A stretch of DNA of 64,000 bases from Haloactinopolyspora alba. Its GTDB lineage: Bacteria > Actinomycetota > Actinomycetes > Jiangellales > Jiangellaceae. A model generated the notes under the pieces. The model was not told the DNA's origin. It was given only the letters and a program-made list of their open reading frames with translations, and ran no database searches. A program made the translations under genes and the position numbers. The stretch is taken from the NCBI RefSeq assembly GCF_003014555.1, contig NZ_PYGE01000009.1, positions 142,317 through 206,316 of the forward strand. The letters are read 5' to 3'. Positions 7,666 through 16,454 of the stretch are shown one piece after another; the stretch's first letter is position 1, and each line of letters starts with the position of its first letter.

Positions 7666-8345
7666 GTCGCGTCGACCGATCGCACCGTGGCCAGTTCGAT
7701 GGTCCGGTCCGCTGAGGCGGCGACCTGCTCATCGTGGGTGACGATCACTGCGGCCATCTGTTCGGAGCGGATCTTGGCGAACATCACCTCGAGGACTTCG
7801 TCGCGTGTCGCCCGGTCCAGCGCCCCGGTCGGCTCGTCAGCCAGCAGTAACGATGGCCGGGTGATCAACGCACGCGCCAGCGCCAGCCGCTGGGCCTCGC
7901 CACCGGACAAGTAGGCAGTGTCGGCAGCGGTCCGGACGCCGAGGTCCGCGATCAGCCACTCGGCATCCGCACGCACGCCATCCGGGTCACCACCTTTGAG
8001 CAGTCCCGGCAGCATGACGTTCTCCACGGGGCTCAGCTCAGGTAACAGATCGGCGTGCTGGAAGACGAAACCGATCGAGTCCAGCCGCACCTGCGCCCGT
8101 TGGGTGGAACTCATCTCGGTCAGCTCACGGTCAAGCAACCGAACCGATCCCGACGTCGGGATCCGCAGACCTGCCAGGCACGCCAAGAAGGTCGTCTTTC
8201 CGGACCCCGACGGGCCGAGTACCGCGACCGCCTCATCGGCACCGATGGTGAGGTCAGTCTGGGCGAGAAGCTGACGATCGCCCAGACTGACCTGCACCGA
8301 CGAGGCCGTCAGCAACGCCGGTCGCTCTTCGACGGACTCAGACAA
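7662..8345 (-). CDS. ABC transporter ATP-binding protein (LolD/MacB class)
   Basis: 227 residues with a complete nucleotide-binding domain: Walker A GPSGSGKTT, Q-loop in IGFVFQHADLLPE, signature LSGGEAQRLALARAL, Walker B LLLADEPTGALD and H-loop VTHDE. The sequence LLPELSPVENVMLP after the Q-loop is typical of the MacB/LolD/FtsE class that pairs with FtsX-like permeases, and that partner follows with a 4-base overlap. Codons just upstream of Walker A include one copy of the 39-bp repeat. Confidence 0.92.
   Translation of the reverse strand: MSESVEERPALLTASSVQVSLGDRQLLAQTDLTIGADEAVAVLGPSGSGKTTFLACLAGLRIPTSGSVRLLDRELTEMSSTQRAQVRLDSIGFVFQHADLLPELSPVENVMLPGLLKGGDPDGVRADAEWLIADLGVRTAADTAYLSGGEAQRLALARALITRPSLLLADEPTGALDRATRDEVLEVMFAKIRSEQMAAVIVTHDEQVAASADRTIELATVRSVDAT
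8212..8250. repeat. 39-bp exact direct repeat, copy 2 (inside the ABC ATPase gene)
   Basis: This is identical to 4671-4709. On the minus strand it encodes the conserved strand before Walker A (TIGADEAVAVLGPS), so this copy is under protein constraint and is probably the parent of the other. Confidence 0.85.
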
Positions 8346-8389
8346 AAGGCCTCCGCCAAACAGGTTCGGTGACTAGCGGTAGAGTGCGG

Positions 8390-8824
8390 TCACAGCTCCT
8401 CACCGTGCACCCAGACAGCCCCCCAGCCCGCGAGTGCGCCCACAACGCTGGCCAGCACAATGAGGGCGAGCAGCGGCGGGGAGAATACTCCAACAAGTAT
8501 GCCGATGGCGATGCCGACACGGGCGAACGTGGCCCCATAGCTCCGGTGGCGCTTGGCGGCACGCTGACGAGCGTGGAGCAGCGATGCAACGACACTAGAC
8601 ACGACAGACCAGCCGAACGCCAACAAGCCGATCAATAGGACAAATCCGGGGAAAGAATTCCAGAACCCGGAATAGAAGTGCATGTCCGCCAGCCACGCGT
8701 ACCCGGCGGCTGCGAGCGCAACGCCGAACGTTGCGCCCAAGGCCGCGAGGACCACGGAAAATCGCATGTATTGAGTCTGGTCCACACCCAACTCCACCTC
8801 GGTATCGCCTTTAGACCCCGCCAC
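8390..8824 (-). CDS. Small integral membrane protein, unknown function
   Basis: 144 residues with about four hydrophobic segments: FSVVLAALGATFGVALAAAG, PGFVLLIGLLAFGWSVVSSV, then two near the C-terminus (VGIAIGILVGVF and LLALIVLASVVGALAGWGA). A basic loop (HARQRAAKRHR) separates the halves. No family is recognised. It lies upstream of the ABC pair on the same strand and could belong to the same transcript. Confidence 0.65.
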   Translation of the reverse strand: MAGSKGDTEVELGVDQTQYMRFSVVLAALGATFGVALAAAGYAWLADMHFYSGFWNSFPGFVLLIGLLAFGWSVVSSVVASLLHARQRAAKRHRSYGATFARVGIAIGILVGVFSPPLLALIVLASVVGALAGWGAVWVHGEEL

Positions 8825-8851
8825 CGAAGGGTGACGGGTCGTCGTGCGTCG

Positions 8852-9733
8852 CTACAGGTGCCGGAGCAGGGCCTGTTTGGCCTCCGCGAACTCGCTGTCC
8901 GTCAGGATGCCGTCTCGGTGCAGCTCGCCGAGTTCCCGTAGGCGTCTCAGGACCGTTTCCTGGTCGGGTGGGGTGTCCGTGGTGCCTGGGTGCTCGGTTC
9001 CGGTAGTGCCGGGAGAAACGGCCGTGTCGGTCACGGCGGCGGGATGGGGCAGCCGAGCGACCACGGCAGCCGCCAACAGGGAGATCGTGCCACCTTCGCG
9101 TCGCATGCCCCACGTGACGCAGTTCGGGTCGTGCTTGGGCAGCAGGGCCGAAGCGCCGCTGACTCGGAACCGGAGGAACCCGTTGGTGAATCCGATGATC
9201 GGTGTCCACTCGACGCCGTGGACGTCGTCCAGGGTGAACTCGCGTGCGCCGCTGGCCTTTTTCACCTGTTCGGCCCAGTCGGTCCACTCGATCCGGATCC
9301 GCGATCCGTCGAACGAGACCGTGCCGTCGCCGGCGCTGGCGGTGATCGGCACGGCGGGCGAACCCAGCAGGTAGCCGTCGGCGGCGCCGGGAGGGATCTG
9401 CTCGATGGTCAGCGCATTGCGCACCTCGTCGACGAGGTACTCGGCCACGCCCGTGGAGTCCTTGTCGACGCGCAGTCGGTACGGATCGGCGTCGTCGGCG
9501 AGCTTCCCGCTGGTGACCTGCAGGAACGGGTCAGCCCTCTCGCGGAGCCGCAGGCGCAACTGACCACCCTTGCGGCGCGGTTCGTAGGCGATACCGGAAA
9601 TGGCGGCCAACGGGATCACGCGCTCACCGAGGGCCTGGCGCAGCGCGTGGACACGGCGATCTCCGCTCGGAACGACGCGCAGCGTGTCGCCGTCGAACGT
9701 CCACGTGCCGTCCTGCACCACTACCTCGGCCAT
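8852..9733 (-). CDS. DUF4429 and SHOCT domain protein
   Basis: 293 residues from the ATG of MAEVVVQDGTWTFDG; the frame continues upstream but that part is low-complexity. Two related beta-rich units are visible: one beginning GTWTFDGDTLRV and one beginning GTVSFDGSRIRIEW, each ending in a Pro/Gly strand pair (AISGIAYEPRRKGGQLRL; VHGVEWTPIIGFTNGFLRF). This matches the duplicated DUF4429 layout seen in actinobacteria. The last ~30 residues (VLRRLRELGELHRDGILTDSE, truncated here) form a SHOCT oligomerisation helix pair, usual at the C-terminus of such proteins. The biological role is unknown. Confidence 0.8.
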   Translation of the reverse strand: MAEVVVQDGTWTFDGDTLRVVPSGDRRVHALRQALGERVIPLAAISGIAYEPRRKGGQLRLRLRERADPFLQVTSGKLADDADPYRLRVDKDSTGVAEYLVDEVRNALTIEQIPPGAADGYLLGSPAVPITASAGDGTVSFDGSRIRIEWTDWAEQVKKASGAREFTLDDVHGVEWTPIIGFTNGFLRFRVSGASALLPKHDPNCVTWGMRREGGTISLLAAAVVARLPHPAAVTDTAVSPGTTGTEHPGTTDTPPDQETVLRRLRELGELHRDGILTDSEFAEAKQALLRHL

Positions 9734-9905
9734 CCCCGTGATCGTAGTGGGTCCGTGCGCGCCCGAGGCGGGGCCGCTGCCCTCGGCGCCGGACGGGCGA
9801 CGCCACGATGCCGTCGGCGACGCGACCGTGAGGATTCCGGCAGATCGCGAGTCCGTGTAGGGTGCCGAGCACGCCAGCGGGGGAGACGGTCGGCTGGAAG
9901 CAGAG

Positions 9906-11489
9906 GTGTGCACCGTGACGTCGCCCTTCCTCGAGACTGACACCACCACCGGCTCGACACCGCGACGACGAGGTCTGGCCGGTGTCGCCTTGGCCGCTGT
10001 CCTGATCGGGCCGGGTGCCGCGGTTCTGTCGTCCGAACCGGCAGCGGCGGCGTCGCCGTCTCCTGTCACTCCCTCGCCGTCCCCGGCCACCCCGCCGCCA
10101 TCGCCTGCGGTGTCGTCCGAATCCGCGGTGAACGACACCATCTGCAACCGCTACTGTGACGGCCGCGACCCGGCTCTCGCCGCCGACGACCGGGTCGCGG
10201 TCACGGCGCCGCTCTCGGGTCGCACACTTCAGCTGCATCTCAGTGACTCCGGCCCCATGGGGTGGGCCGCGATCGAGAACACGCAACCGGGAGACGAGGT
10301 CTGGCTGGACAGGTCCTTCGACGGCGGCGCCACCTGGGATTCGGGGAGCAGGCTCGGCGCGACCACGGCCCCGGAGGGCGTGGGCGCCTGGCGCACTCTG
10401 ATGTACAACAACGACGACTGGGCAGATCGTGGTGTCGGTGCGCTACGCGCATGCGGACGTGCCGTCGACACCGGCGCGATCGCGTGCACCGAGTGGGCGC
10501 GGACGCGCTGGAACGCGTCAAACCGGGCCGAAGCCGCCGCAACCGCGATGATGGCGCTGTACGACACGGCGAACGGCACCTTCCGCGGCGCGGGCTGGTG
10601 GGGGTCCGCGGTCGCGCTGTCCGGGGTCATCCGCAACATCGAGGTCACGGAGATGGCGAGCTACGAATACGCCGTCTCCACGACGTACGACCAGAACGTC
10701 GGCGAGCGCCGCGGGCACTTCCGCAACGAGTTCTCGGACGACACCGGCTGGTGGGCGATGGCGTGGCTCGACGCCTACGACCTCACCGGCGAGCGCCGCT
10801 ATCTCGTCACCGCGCGCCGGGCGGCCGACCACATGCACACCTTCCGGACTCCGGCGTGTGGTGGTGGAATCCGGTGGAAGGAGGGGGAGCCCTACAAGGC
10901 GGCGATTTCGAACGCGCTGTACGTCCAGGTCAACGCCGCTGTCGCCAACCGCACCGGGGACGCGGCCTATGCGGATCGCGCTGTTGCCGGCTGGTCGTGG
11001 ATCCGGAACAGCGGTCTCGTCGGCGCGGACGGTCTGGTGCGCGACGGCGTCGGGGCCGATTGCACGGCGGGCGGTACGATCCATACCTACAACCAGGGCG
11101 TACTGATGTCCGGCCTGGTCGAGTTGTCCCGGGCGACCGGGGACGGCAATCTGCTCCAGCGGGCTCGCGAACTCGCCGACGCCGCCACCCGTCCGGGGTC
11201 GTATCTCACCGACGACGACGGCATCGTGCACGACCCGGCCGAAGGCTGGGACGACTGCTCCGACGACGGCGCGTACTTCAAGGCCGCGTTCGCGCGAGGG
11301 CTCGACGAGCTCGGCGACGAAGTGGCCGGCGATCCCTACGCGGACTACCTCTCCCGGCAGGCGGACAGCGCGTACACCACCTCGCGGAACGCGTTCGACC
11401 AGTACTCGCTGTCCTGGTCCGAGTGGACGAAGCCGCAGGGGCCGGGCTGTCAGGCCAGCGCACTGGCGCTGATGAACGCTGCTCACTAG
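9906..11489 (+). CDS. Secreted glycoside hydrolase family 76 (alpha-1,6-mannanase-like)
   Basis: 527 residues, GTG start; a second GTG three codons on is equally possible. A signal peptide is visible (basic RRRGLAG, hydrophobic VALAAVLIGPGAAVL), followed by a Ser/Pro-rich linker. The catalytic (alpha/alpha)6 domain starts near residue 190 with ASNRAEAAATAMMALYD. The Asp-Asp pair in FSDDTGWWAMAWLDAYDLTG is the hallmark of GH76, whose two aspartates act as nucleophile and acid/base on alpha-1,6-mannan. Later motifs (NALYVQVNAAVANRTG, TYNQGVLMSGLVELSRATG) are also usual in the family. The region between linker and catalytic domain (about residues 80-185) looks like a separate beta domain. Confidence 0.9.
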   Translation: MCTVTSPFLETDTTTGSTPRRRGLAGVALAAVLIGPGAAVLSSEPAAAASPSPVTPSPSPATPPPSPAVSSESAVNDTICNRYCDGRDPALAADDRVAVTAPLSGRTLQLHLSDSGPMGWAAIENTQPGDEVWLDRSFDGGATWDSGSRLGATTAPEGVGAWRTLMYNNDDWADRGVGALRACGRAVDTGAIACTEWARTRWNASNRAEAAATAMMALYDTANGTFRGAGWWGSAVALSGVIRNIEVTEMASYEYAVSTTYDQNVGERRGHFRNEFSDDTGWWAMAWLDAYDLTGERRYLVTARRAADHMHTFRTPACGGGIRWKEGEPYKAAISNALYVQVNAAVANRTGDAAYADRAVAGWSWIRNSGLVGADGLVRDGVGADCTAGGTIHTYNQGVLMSGLVELSRATGDGNLLQRARELADAATRPGSYLTDDDGIVHDPAEGWDDCSDDGAYFKAAFARGLDELGDEVAGDPYADYLSRQADSAYTTSRNAFDQYSLSWSEWTKPQGPGCQASALALMNAAH

Positions 11490-11607
11490 CCGGTCGGCGT
11501 GGGAGGGTCTGGCAGTACCGGCCTCGTCGGTCACTCCCCACGGGTGGCCGCAGTGCGGTTCCATGAGGCGCGAAGTAGCGATCGACCGAGCAGAAAGAGA
11601 ATCACCG

Positions 11608-12645
11608 ATGCGAGCAACACTGATGTACGGCGCCGGCGACGTGCGCGTCGAGAACGTCCCTGATGCGGCCGTCCAGCACCCCACCGACGCGGTCGTCCGA
11701 GTCGTCCGGACGTGCGTGTGCGGGTCGGACCTGCACCCGTACCGCAGCATGCCGGCCGGTTCGGGCCCGGCACCGATGGGCCACGAGTTCGTCGGCGTCG
11801 TGGAGGAGACCGGCTCGGACGTCTCCACCGTCAAAAGGGGTGACTTCGTCGTATCACCGTTCGCGTTCAGCGACAACACCTGCGCCTTCTGCGGCGACGG
11901 CTTCCACACGGCGTGCGTCAACGGCGGCTTCTACGGCGCCGGCGGCGTGGGCGGCGCCCAGGCCGAGGCGATCCGCGTCCCGCAGGCCGACGGCACACTG
12001 GTCACGGCCCCGGTGGACGAGAACTCCGAGCTGCTCGACTCGCTGCTGGCGATCACCGACGTCTACCTGACCGGCTACCACGCCGCCGTCATGGGCAAGG
12101 TCGACGAACGCACCACGGTCACTGTCATCGGTGACGGCGCCGTGGGCGTGTCCGCCGTGCTCGCGGCGAAGCAGCTCGGCGCGTCCCGGATCATCCTGAT
12201 GGGCCGCCATTCCGGCCGCACCGACCTCGGCCGCGAGTTCGGCGCCACCGACGTCGTCGCCGAGCGTGGCGCGGAGGGTGTCGCGAAGGTCCGCGAACTC
12301 ACCGGCGGCGAGGGAAGCCACGTCGTGCTCGAGGCCGTCGGATACCTGCCCGCCTACGAGCAGGCCTACGGCGTCGTGCGGCCCGGCGGTGTCATCAGCC
12401 GCGTCGGCGTGCCTCAGTACGACGAGGCCCCCGTGGGGTTCGGGTCCCTGTTCGGCAAGAACGTGACGCTGAACGGTGGTCCGGCTCCGGTCCGGGCCTA
12501 CATCGAGCAGGGTCTCGCCGACGTTCTCGAGGGCCGGATCGAGCCGGGACGGGTGTTCGACCGCGTCGTCGACCTGGACGATGCGGCCGAGGCCTACCGC
12601 GCCATGGACGCCCGGGAGTCGCTCAAGGTCGCCGTGACGCCCTGA
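11608..12645 (+). CDS. Zinc-dependent alcohol dehydrogenase family protein
   Basis: 345 residues of the medium-chain dehydrogenase/reductase family. Catalytic zinc ligands are in CVCGSDLH and GHEFVG; structural-zinc cysteines are in NTCAFCGDGFHTAC, where the third usual Cys is replaced by Asp. The NAD(P)-binding Rossmann motif is VIGDGAVGVSAVLAAKQLGA. The start is the ATG before MRATLMYG with AGAAAGAGA upstream; the longer frame adds residues without homology. Substrate is not evident. The HxlR regulator gene follows on the same strand, and such regulators often control neighbouring oxidoreductases. Confidence 0.88.
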   Translation: MRATLMYGAGDVRVENVPDAAVQHPTDAVVRVVRTCVCGSDLHPYRSMPAGSGPAPMGHEFVGVVEETGSDVSTVKRGDFVVSPFAFSDNTCAFCGDGFHTACVNGGFYGAGGVGGAQAEAIRVPQADGTLVTAPVDENSELLDSLLAITDVYLTGYHAAVMGKVDERTTVTVIGDGAVGVSAVLAAKQLGASRIILMGRHSGRTDLGREFGATDVVAERGAEGVAKVRELTGGEGSHVVLEAVGYLPAYEQAYGVVRPGGVISRVGVPQYDEAPVGFGSLFGKNVTLNGGPAPVRAYIEQGLADVLEGRIEPGRVFDRVVDLDDAAEAYRAMDARESLKVAVTP

Positions 12646-12729
12646 TCGGCTCGGGCGCATCGTCGCGGACGTGGTCGACACCGGCGACCGGTTCCCTCAC
12701 CTTCCCCGGGGAGGGGTGCAGCGGTTACC

Positions 12730-12749
12730 GTAGGTGACCAAACACCTAC
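12730..12749. promoter_or_regulatory. Probable HxlR operator
   Basis: GTAGGTG and CACCTAC form a perfect 7-bp dyad around six bases, 19 bp before the regulator start. HxlR-type dimers bind such dyads, so autoregulation is likely. Confidence 0.55.
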
Positions 12750-12767
12750 TCGGAGAGAAGGCAGGTT

Positions 12768-13187
12768 GTGGTGACCGCATCCGTCGACCAGCCGGCTGCC
12801 GTACGCTTGAGCATCCCGGAACCGGGTGATCCCTACGCGGCAGCGTGCCCGAGCCGCCGGGTCCTGGACCTCATCGGCGACAAGTGGACCGTGCTCGTGG
12901 TCGGGATCCTGGCGGAGGGGACGGCGCGGTTCTCCGAGCTGCGCCGCCGCATCGACGGCATCAGCCAGAAGATGCTGACCCAGACGCTGCGCATGCTCGA
13001 GCGTGACGGGCTCGTGCACCGGACGGTTCACGCCGAGGTCCCGGTCCGCGTGGAGTACTCACTCACCGAGGCAGGGCGCACCCTCGTCGTCCCGCTCAAG
13101 GCGCTGCAGGAGTGGGCGGTCCAGCACTTCGGGGACGTCCTGACCGCACAGGCCGAGCACGACGCCCGTTCGGCGCAAGACGAATAG
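12768..13187 (+). CDS. HxlR family transcriptional regulator
   Basis: 139 residues, GTG start (an adjacent GTG is the alternative). A single Cys before the winged helix (AACPSRRVLDLIGDKWTVLVVG) is typical of HxlR proteins, some of which sense electrophiles through it. The helix-turn-helix covers FSELRRRIDGISQKMLTQTL, and the wing is VHRTVHAEVPVRVEYSLTEAG. It likely controls itself through the dyad just upstream and perhaps the alcohol dehydrogenase gene. Confidence 0.9.
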   Translation: MVTASVDQPAAVRLSIPEPGDPYAAACPSRRVLDLIGDKWTVLVVGILAEGTARFSELRRRIDGISQKMLTQTLRMLERDGLVHRTVHAEVPVRVEYSLTEAGRTLVVPLKALQEWAVQHFGDVLTAQAEHDARSAQDE

Positions 13188-13260
13188 CCCGGGAGCCCGG
13201 GCGCTCACGGGTACTGGCAGTGCCTCCCACCCGGCCGTGCACAGACCTACGGTGGTCGGT

Positions 13261-14166
13261 ATGGGCCGGATCGACCACCGCACCGAGGTACGCGAGTTCC
13301 TCAGCTCGCGGCGGGCACGCATCACGCCGGAGCAGGCCGGGCTGCCCGCGTACGGCGGCAACCGCCGCGTCACCGGGCTGCGCCGGGAGGAGGTCGCGAT
13401 GCTCGCCGGCGTCTCCGTCGACTACTACGTCCGGATGGAACGCGGAAACCTCGCCGGTGCCTCGGACGGCGTCCTCGATGCCCTCGCCACCGCGTTGCAG
13501 CTCGACGACGCCGAGCGCGAGCACCTGTTCGCGCTGTCCCGGTCTGCGGGCCAGGCCGGGCCTCGCAAGCGCGCTGCACCGCCGAGCACCGTGCGTCCGG
13601 CGGTGCAGCAGGTGCTCGACGCGATCACCGAAGCGCCCGCGTGGGTGCGCAACGGCCGCCACGACATCGTCGCGACGAACCGCCTGGGCAGAGCCCTCTA
13701 CGCGCCGGTGTTCGCCTACCCGCGCCGCCCGGTGAACGCCACCCGGTTCGTCTACCTGGACCCGGCCGCCCGCGAGTTCTTCGTCGACTGGGAGCGGGTC
13801 GCCAACGACGCCGCGGCCATGTTGCGCCTCGAGGCGGGCCGCAACCCGCACGACCAAGCGCTGATCGAGTTGGTCGGCGAGCTGTGCACGCAGAGCGACG
13901 TGTTCCGGCAGCGCTGGGCCTCGCACGACGTGCAGTACCACCGCAGCGGACAGAAGCGGCTCCGGCACCCGGCGGTCGGCCAGCTGGACCTGAGTTACGA
14001 GTCCATGGAGCTGCCGTCGGAGCCCGGCCTCGTGCTCAACGTCTACACCGCCGCGGCCGGTTCACCGACCGCGGACGGGCTCAAGCTGCTCGCATCGTGG
14101 GCCGCGACTCAGGGGTCCGCCGGTCTCGGCGCGCAACCAGAAGCGGCGGAGGAGCGCCACGGCTGA
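13261..14166 (+). CDS. XRE family regulator with MmyB-like ligand domain
   Basis: 301 residues. The N-terminal helix-turn-helix is RRVTGLRREEVAMLAGVSVD followed by YYVRMERGN, the usual start of actinobacterial MmyB/MltR-ligand-binding regulators. The remaining ~200 residues show the family's markers: VLDAITEAPAWVRNGRHDIV, then ATNRLGRALYAP, YLDPAAREFFVDWERVAND and HPAVGQLDLSYESMELP. The C-terminal domain is a PAS-like fold thought to bind a small molecule, in some cases a fatty acid. The target is unknown. Confidence 0.9.
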   Translation: MGRIDHRTEVREFLSSRRARITPEQAGLPAYGGNRRVTGLRREEVAMLAGVSVDYYVRMERGNLAGASDGVLDALATALQLDDAEREHLFALSRSAGQAGPRKRAAPPSTVRPAVQQVLDAITEAPAWVRNGRHDIVATNRLGRALYAPVFAYPRRPVNATRFVYLDPAAREFFVDWERVANDAAAMLRLEAGRNPHDQALIELVGELCTQSDVFRQRWASHDVQYHRSGQKRLRHPAVGQLDLSYESMELPSEPGLVLNVYTAAAGSPTADGLKLLASWAATQGSAGLGAQPEAAEERHG

Positions 14167-14184
14167 CGACGGCCGCCGTGGGTC

Positions 14185-14478
14185 TCAGTCGAGCTTCACG
14201 TAGTCGAGCTCCAGGAACTCCTCGACCTCCACCAGCCACCGCTCGGCCACGAACGCCGTGTGCACGGGGTGCTCGTTGTAGCTGGTGTAGGTCTGCTGGT
14301 CGGCGAACTCCATCGAGAATCCGAAGTCGAACCCGTTCTTGTCACTGGTCTGGCGCAGCTGTTCGAAGCGCTGCACGCCCGGGATGTCCGCGAGTGCGAG
14401 CGCCGCGTTCAGGAACTCTCGCTCCTGCTCGGAACCGGCGGCGTGGTGCAGGCGGAAGGCGACGGTGTGACGGATCAT
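14185..14478 (-). CDS. Dabb (stress-responsive alpha/beta barrel) domain protein
   Basis: 97 residues. MIRHTVAFRLHHAAGS at the start, a helix, then GVQRFEQLRQTSDKNGFDFG, and the ending YNEHPVHTAFVAERW match the dimeric Dabb ferredoxin-like fold. Members include stress proteins and some polyketide cyclases; no catalytic assignment is possible here. It is convergent with the regulator gene. Confidence 0.85.
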   Translation of the reverse strand: MIRHTVAFRLHHAAGSEQEREFLNAALALADIPGVQRFEQLRQTSDKNGFDFGFSMEFADQQTYTSYNEHPVHTAFVAERWLVEVEEFLELDYVKLD

Positions 14479-14598
14479 GACCGGAGCCTAATCGACGCAT
14501 TCGGCTCAGAATCCCGCAAGGGGGTCCCACGGGTCGTCGTTGGTGTCTCGGGTCATCGGTCAGCGTTGCCTGTCCGAGGGTTCGACTGGCCGGGGGGT

Positions 14599-15336
14599 TC
14601 ACTCGGGTCGGCGGCGGTCCAGCTCGGCGGCCTCCTCGGGCGTCGGCGCGCTGCCGCCGAGGTGTGCCGGCAGCCACCAGGGAGCGGCGTCGTTCTCGGG
14701 CGGCTCCGGGTAGCCGGCCTGCGCGGTGTCGAGCAACTGCTGCATCCGCGAACGCAGCTGCGTCGTCGCCTCGTCGACGGAGGCGTCACTGTCCGGCGTC
14801 ATCGGCTCGCCTACCAGGATCGACACCGGCACGTGTCGTTGGGTGAGGTTCTTGGGGCGACCCTTCGTCCAGAACCGCTGGGTCCCCCAGACGGCCATCG
14901 GCACGATCGGCACTCCGGCGTCGACGGCCATCCGCACGGCGCCCGACTTGAGCTCCTTCACCGTGAACGACCTGCTGATCGTCGCCTCCGGAAAGACCCC
15001 GACCACCTCGCCGACCCGTAACCGCCGCACGGCCTCGTCGTAGGACTGCTTGCCCGCGTCGCGGTCGACCGAGATGTGTCGCATGCCGCGCATCAGCGGT
15101 CCGGAGATCCGGCTGGCGAACACCTCTCGCTTGGCCATGAAGCGCACCAGGCGTTTGGCCGGCTGGGCTCCGAGGCCGCAGAAGATGAAGTCGAGGTAGC
15201 TCTGGTGCGTGCAGGCGATCACGGCGCCGCCGTGCCGCGGGATGTGCTCGGTGCCCTGGATGTCGAGTTTGACGTCCAGCGCCCGGAGCATGGCCTTGCA
15301 GGTGAGCACGACCGGCGGGTAGACGAGTTCAGCCAT
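14599..15336 (-). CDS. Lysophospholipid acyltransferase (PlsC family)
   Basis: 245 residues. The acyltransferase motifs appear in order: HQSYLD (HxxxxD catalytic pair), the FMAKREVFASRISGPLMRGM block, VGVFPEATISRS (the EGTR-equivalent block, here PEAT) and VPIVPMAVWGTQR. The family transfers acyl chains to 1-acylglycerol-3-phosphate or related acceptors at the inner membrane face. A hydrophobic N-terminal segment (VYPPVVLTCKAMLRAL) may associate with the membrane. No linked lipid genes are nearby. Confidence 0.9.
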   Translation of the reverse strand: MAELVYPPVVLTCKAMLRALDVKLDIQGTEHIPRHGGAVIACTHQSYLDFIFCGLGAQPAKRLVRFMAKREVFASRISGPLMRGMRHISVDRDAGKQSYDEAVRRLRVGEVVGVFPEATISRSFTVKELKSGAVRMAVDAGVPIVPMAVWGTQRFWTKGRPKNLTQRHVPVSILVGEPMTPDSDASVDEATTQLRSRMQQLLDTAQAGYPEPPENDAAPWWLPAHLGGSAPTPEEAAELDRRRPE

Positions 15337-15413
15337 GTCGCAGAGGCTACGCGAGCCCGCGTGGTGCTGGTCACGTCACCGCGCGGTCGTCGTGCCGTGC
15401 CCGTACCGACGGC

Positions 15414-16454
15414 TCAGGGATTCACCACGCCCGGCGGGCGCTCGCCCGCCAGGAACGCCCGGACCGCGTCCGCGCCCATCGCGGCCGCGCGGTGAGCCGT
15501 CTGCCTGGTCGCGCCGGCCAGGTGCGGCGTCAACACGACCTTCTCCGAGGACAGCAGCGGCCACCCGGCCGGCAGCGGCTCGGACGGGAACACGTCCAGC
15601 CCGGCTCCGGCGAGCCGGCCGGATTCCAGCGCGGCGGCCAGAGCGTCGTGGTCGACAAGTCCGCCCCGAGCGGTGTTGACCAGGTAGCTGCCGGGACGCA
15701 TCGCCGCGAAGCTCTCGTGGCCGAACAGGTTCGCGGTGTCAGGTGTCAGCCGGACGTGCAGGCTGACCACGTCGCTGCTGGCCAGCAACGTCGGGAAATC
15801 GACAAGCCGCACCCCCGGCTCCAGGGCGTCGGCGCCGACGAAGGGGTCGCTCACCACGACGTCGGCGTCGAACGCGCGAAGGATCCGCGCCACCCGCCGC
15901 CCGATGGCCCCGTAGCCGACCAGGCCGACGGTGCAGCCGCTCAGTTCGAGCCCACACAGGTCGTAGGCGTACAGGTCGCTGCGCCACTCGCCGGCAGCCA
16001 CACTCGCGTGGACGCGCGGGACGGAGCGCAGCGTGCCGAGCATCAACGTCACCGCGTGCTCGGCCGCCGCGACCGCGTTCCGACCGGGCGTGTTGCACAC
16101 GACGACGCCGCGTTCGGTCGCCGCGTCGACGTTGACGTTCACCGGGCCGCCGCGGGTGCACACGATGAGCCGCAACGACGGCGCGGCTTCGAGCACCCGT
16201 CTGGTGAACGGCGCCATCTGGGTCACCGCCACCTCGACGTCGCCGACCGTCCCGGCCAGCTCGTCCTCGACGTCGGAAGCCTCGTCGACTTCGCTCACCG
16301 GCCCGAACGGCACGTGCGGCCACGGCAGGGTCATGGTGCGCACGTCGAGGGCCCGGGTGTGCTCGGCGGTGAGAGCCCGGCGCAGCTGGTCGTCCAGGAG
16401 ATCGTTGCGCACGAAATCGTCGCCGGCCAGCAGTATCCGATGGTGCGCAGCCAT
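15414..16454 (-). CDS. D-2-hydroxyacid dehydrogenase (NAD-binding), last gene of the sugar-kinase operon
   Basis: 346 residues. The NAD-binding motif is GLVGYGAIGRRVARIL; the substrate Arg is in NTARGGLVDHDAL and the catalytic His in LTPHLAGAT, as in phosphoglycerate dehydrogenase-like enzymes. I use the internal ATG whose first base overlaps the stop of the FGGY kinase gene (TGATG), since this coupling explains the operon; the frame is open seven codons upstream. It probably reduces or oxidises a 2-keto/2-hydroxy acid made downstream of the kinase step; the exact substrate is not evident. Confidence 0.88.
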   Translation of the reverse strand: MAAHHRILLAGDDFVRNDLLDDQLRRALTAEHTRALDVRTMTLPWPHVPFGPVSEVDEASDVEDELAGTVGDVEVAVTQMAPFTRRVLEAAPSLRLIVCTRGGPVNVNVDAATERGVVVCNTPGRNAVAAAEHAVTLMLGTLRSVPRVHASVAAGEWRSDLYAYDLCGLELSGCTVGLVGYGAIGRRVARILRAFDADVVVSDPFVGADALEPGVRLVDFPTLLASSDVVSLHVRLTPDTANLFGHESFAAMRPGSYLVNTARGGLVDHDALAAALESGRLAGAGLDVFPSEPLPAGWPLLSSEKVVLTPHLAGATRQTAHRAAAMGADAVRAFLAGERPPGVVNP

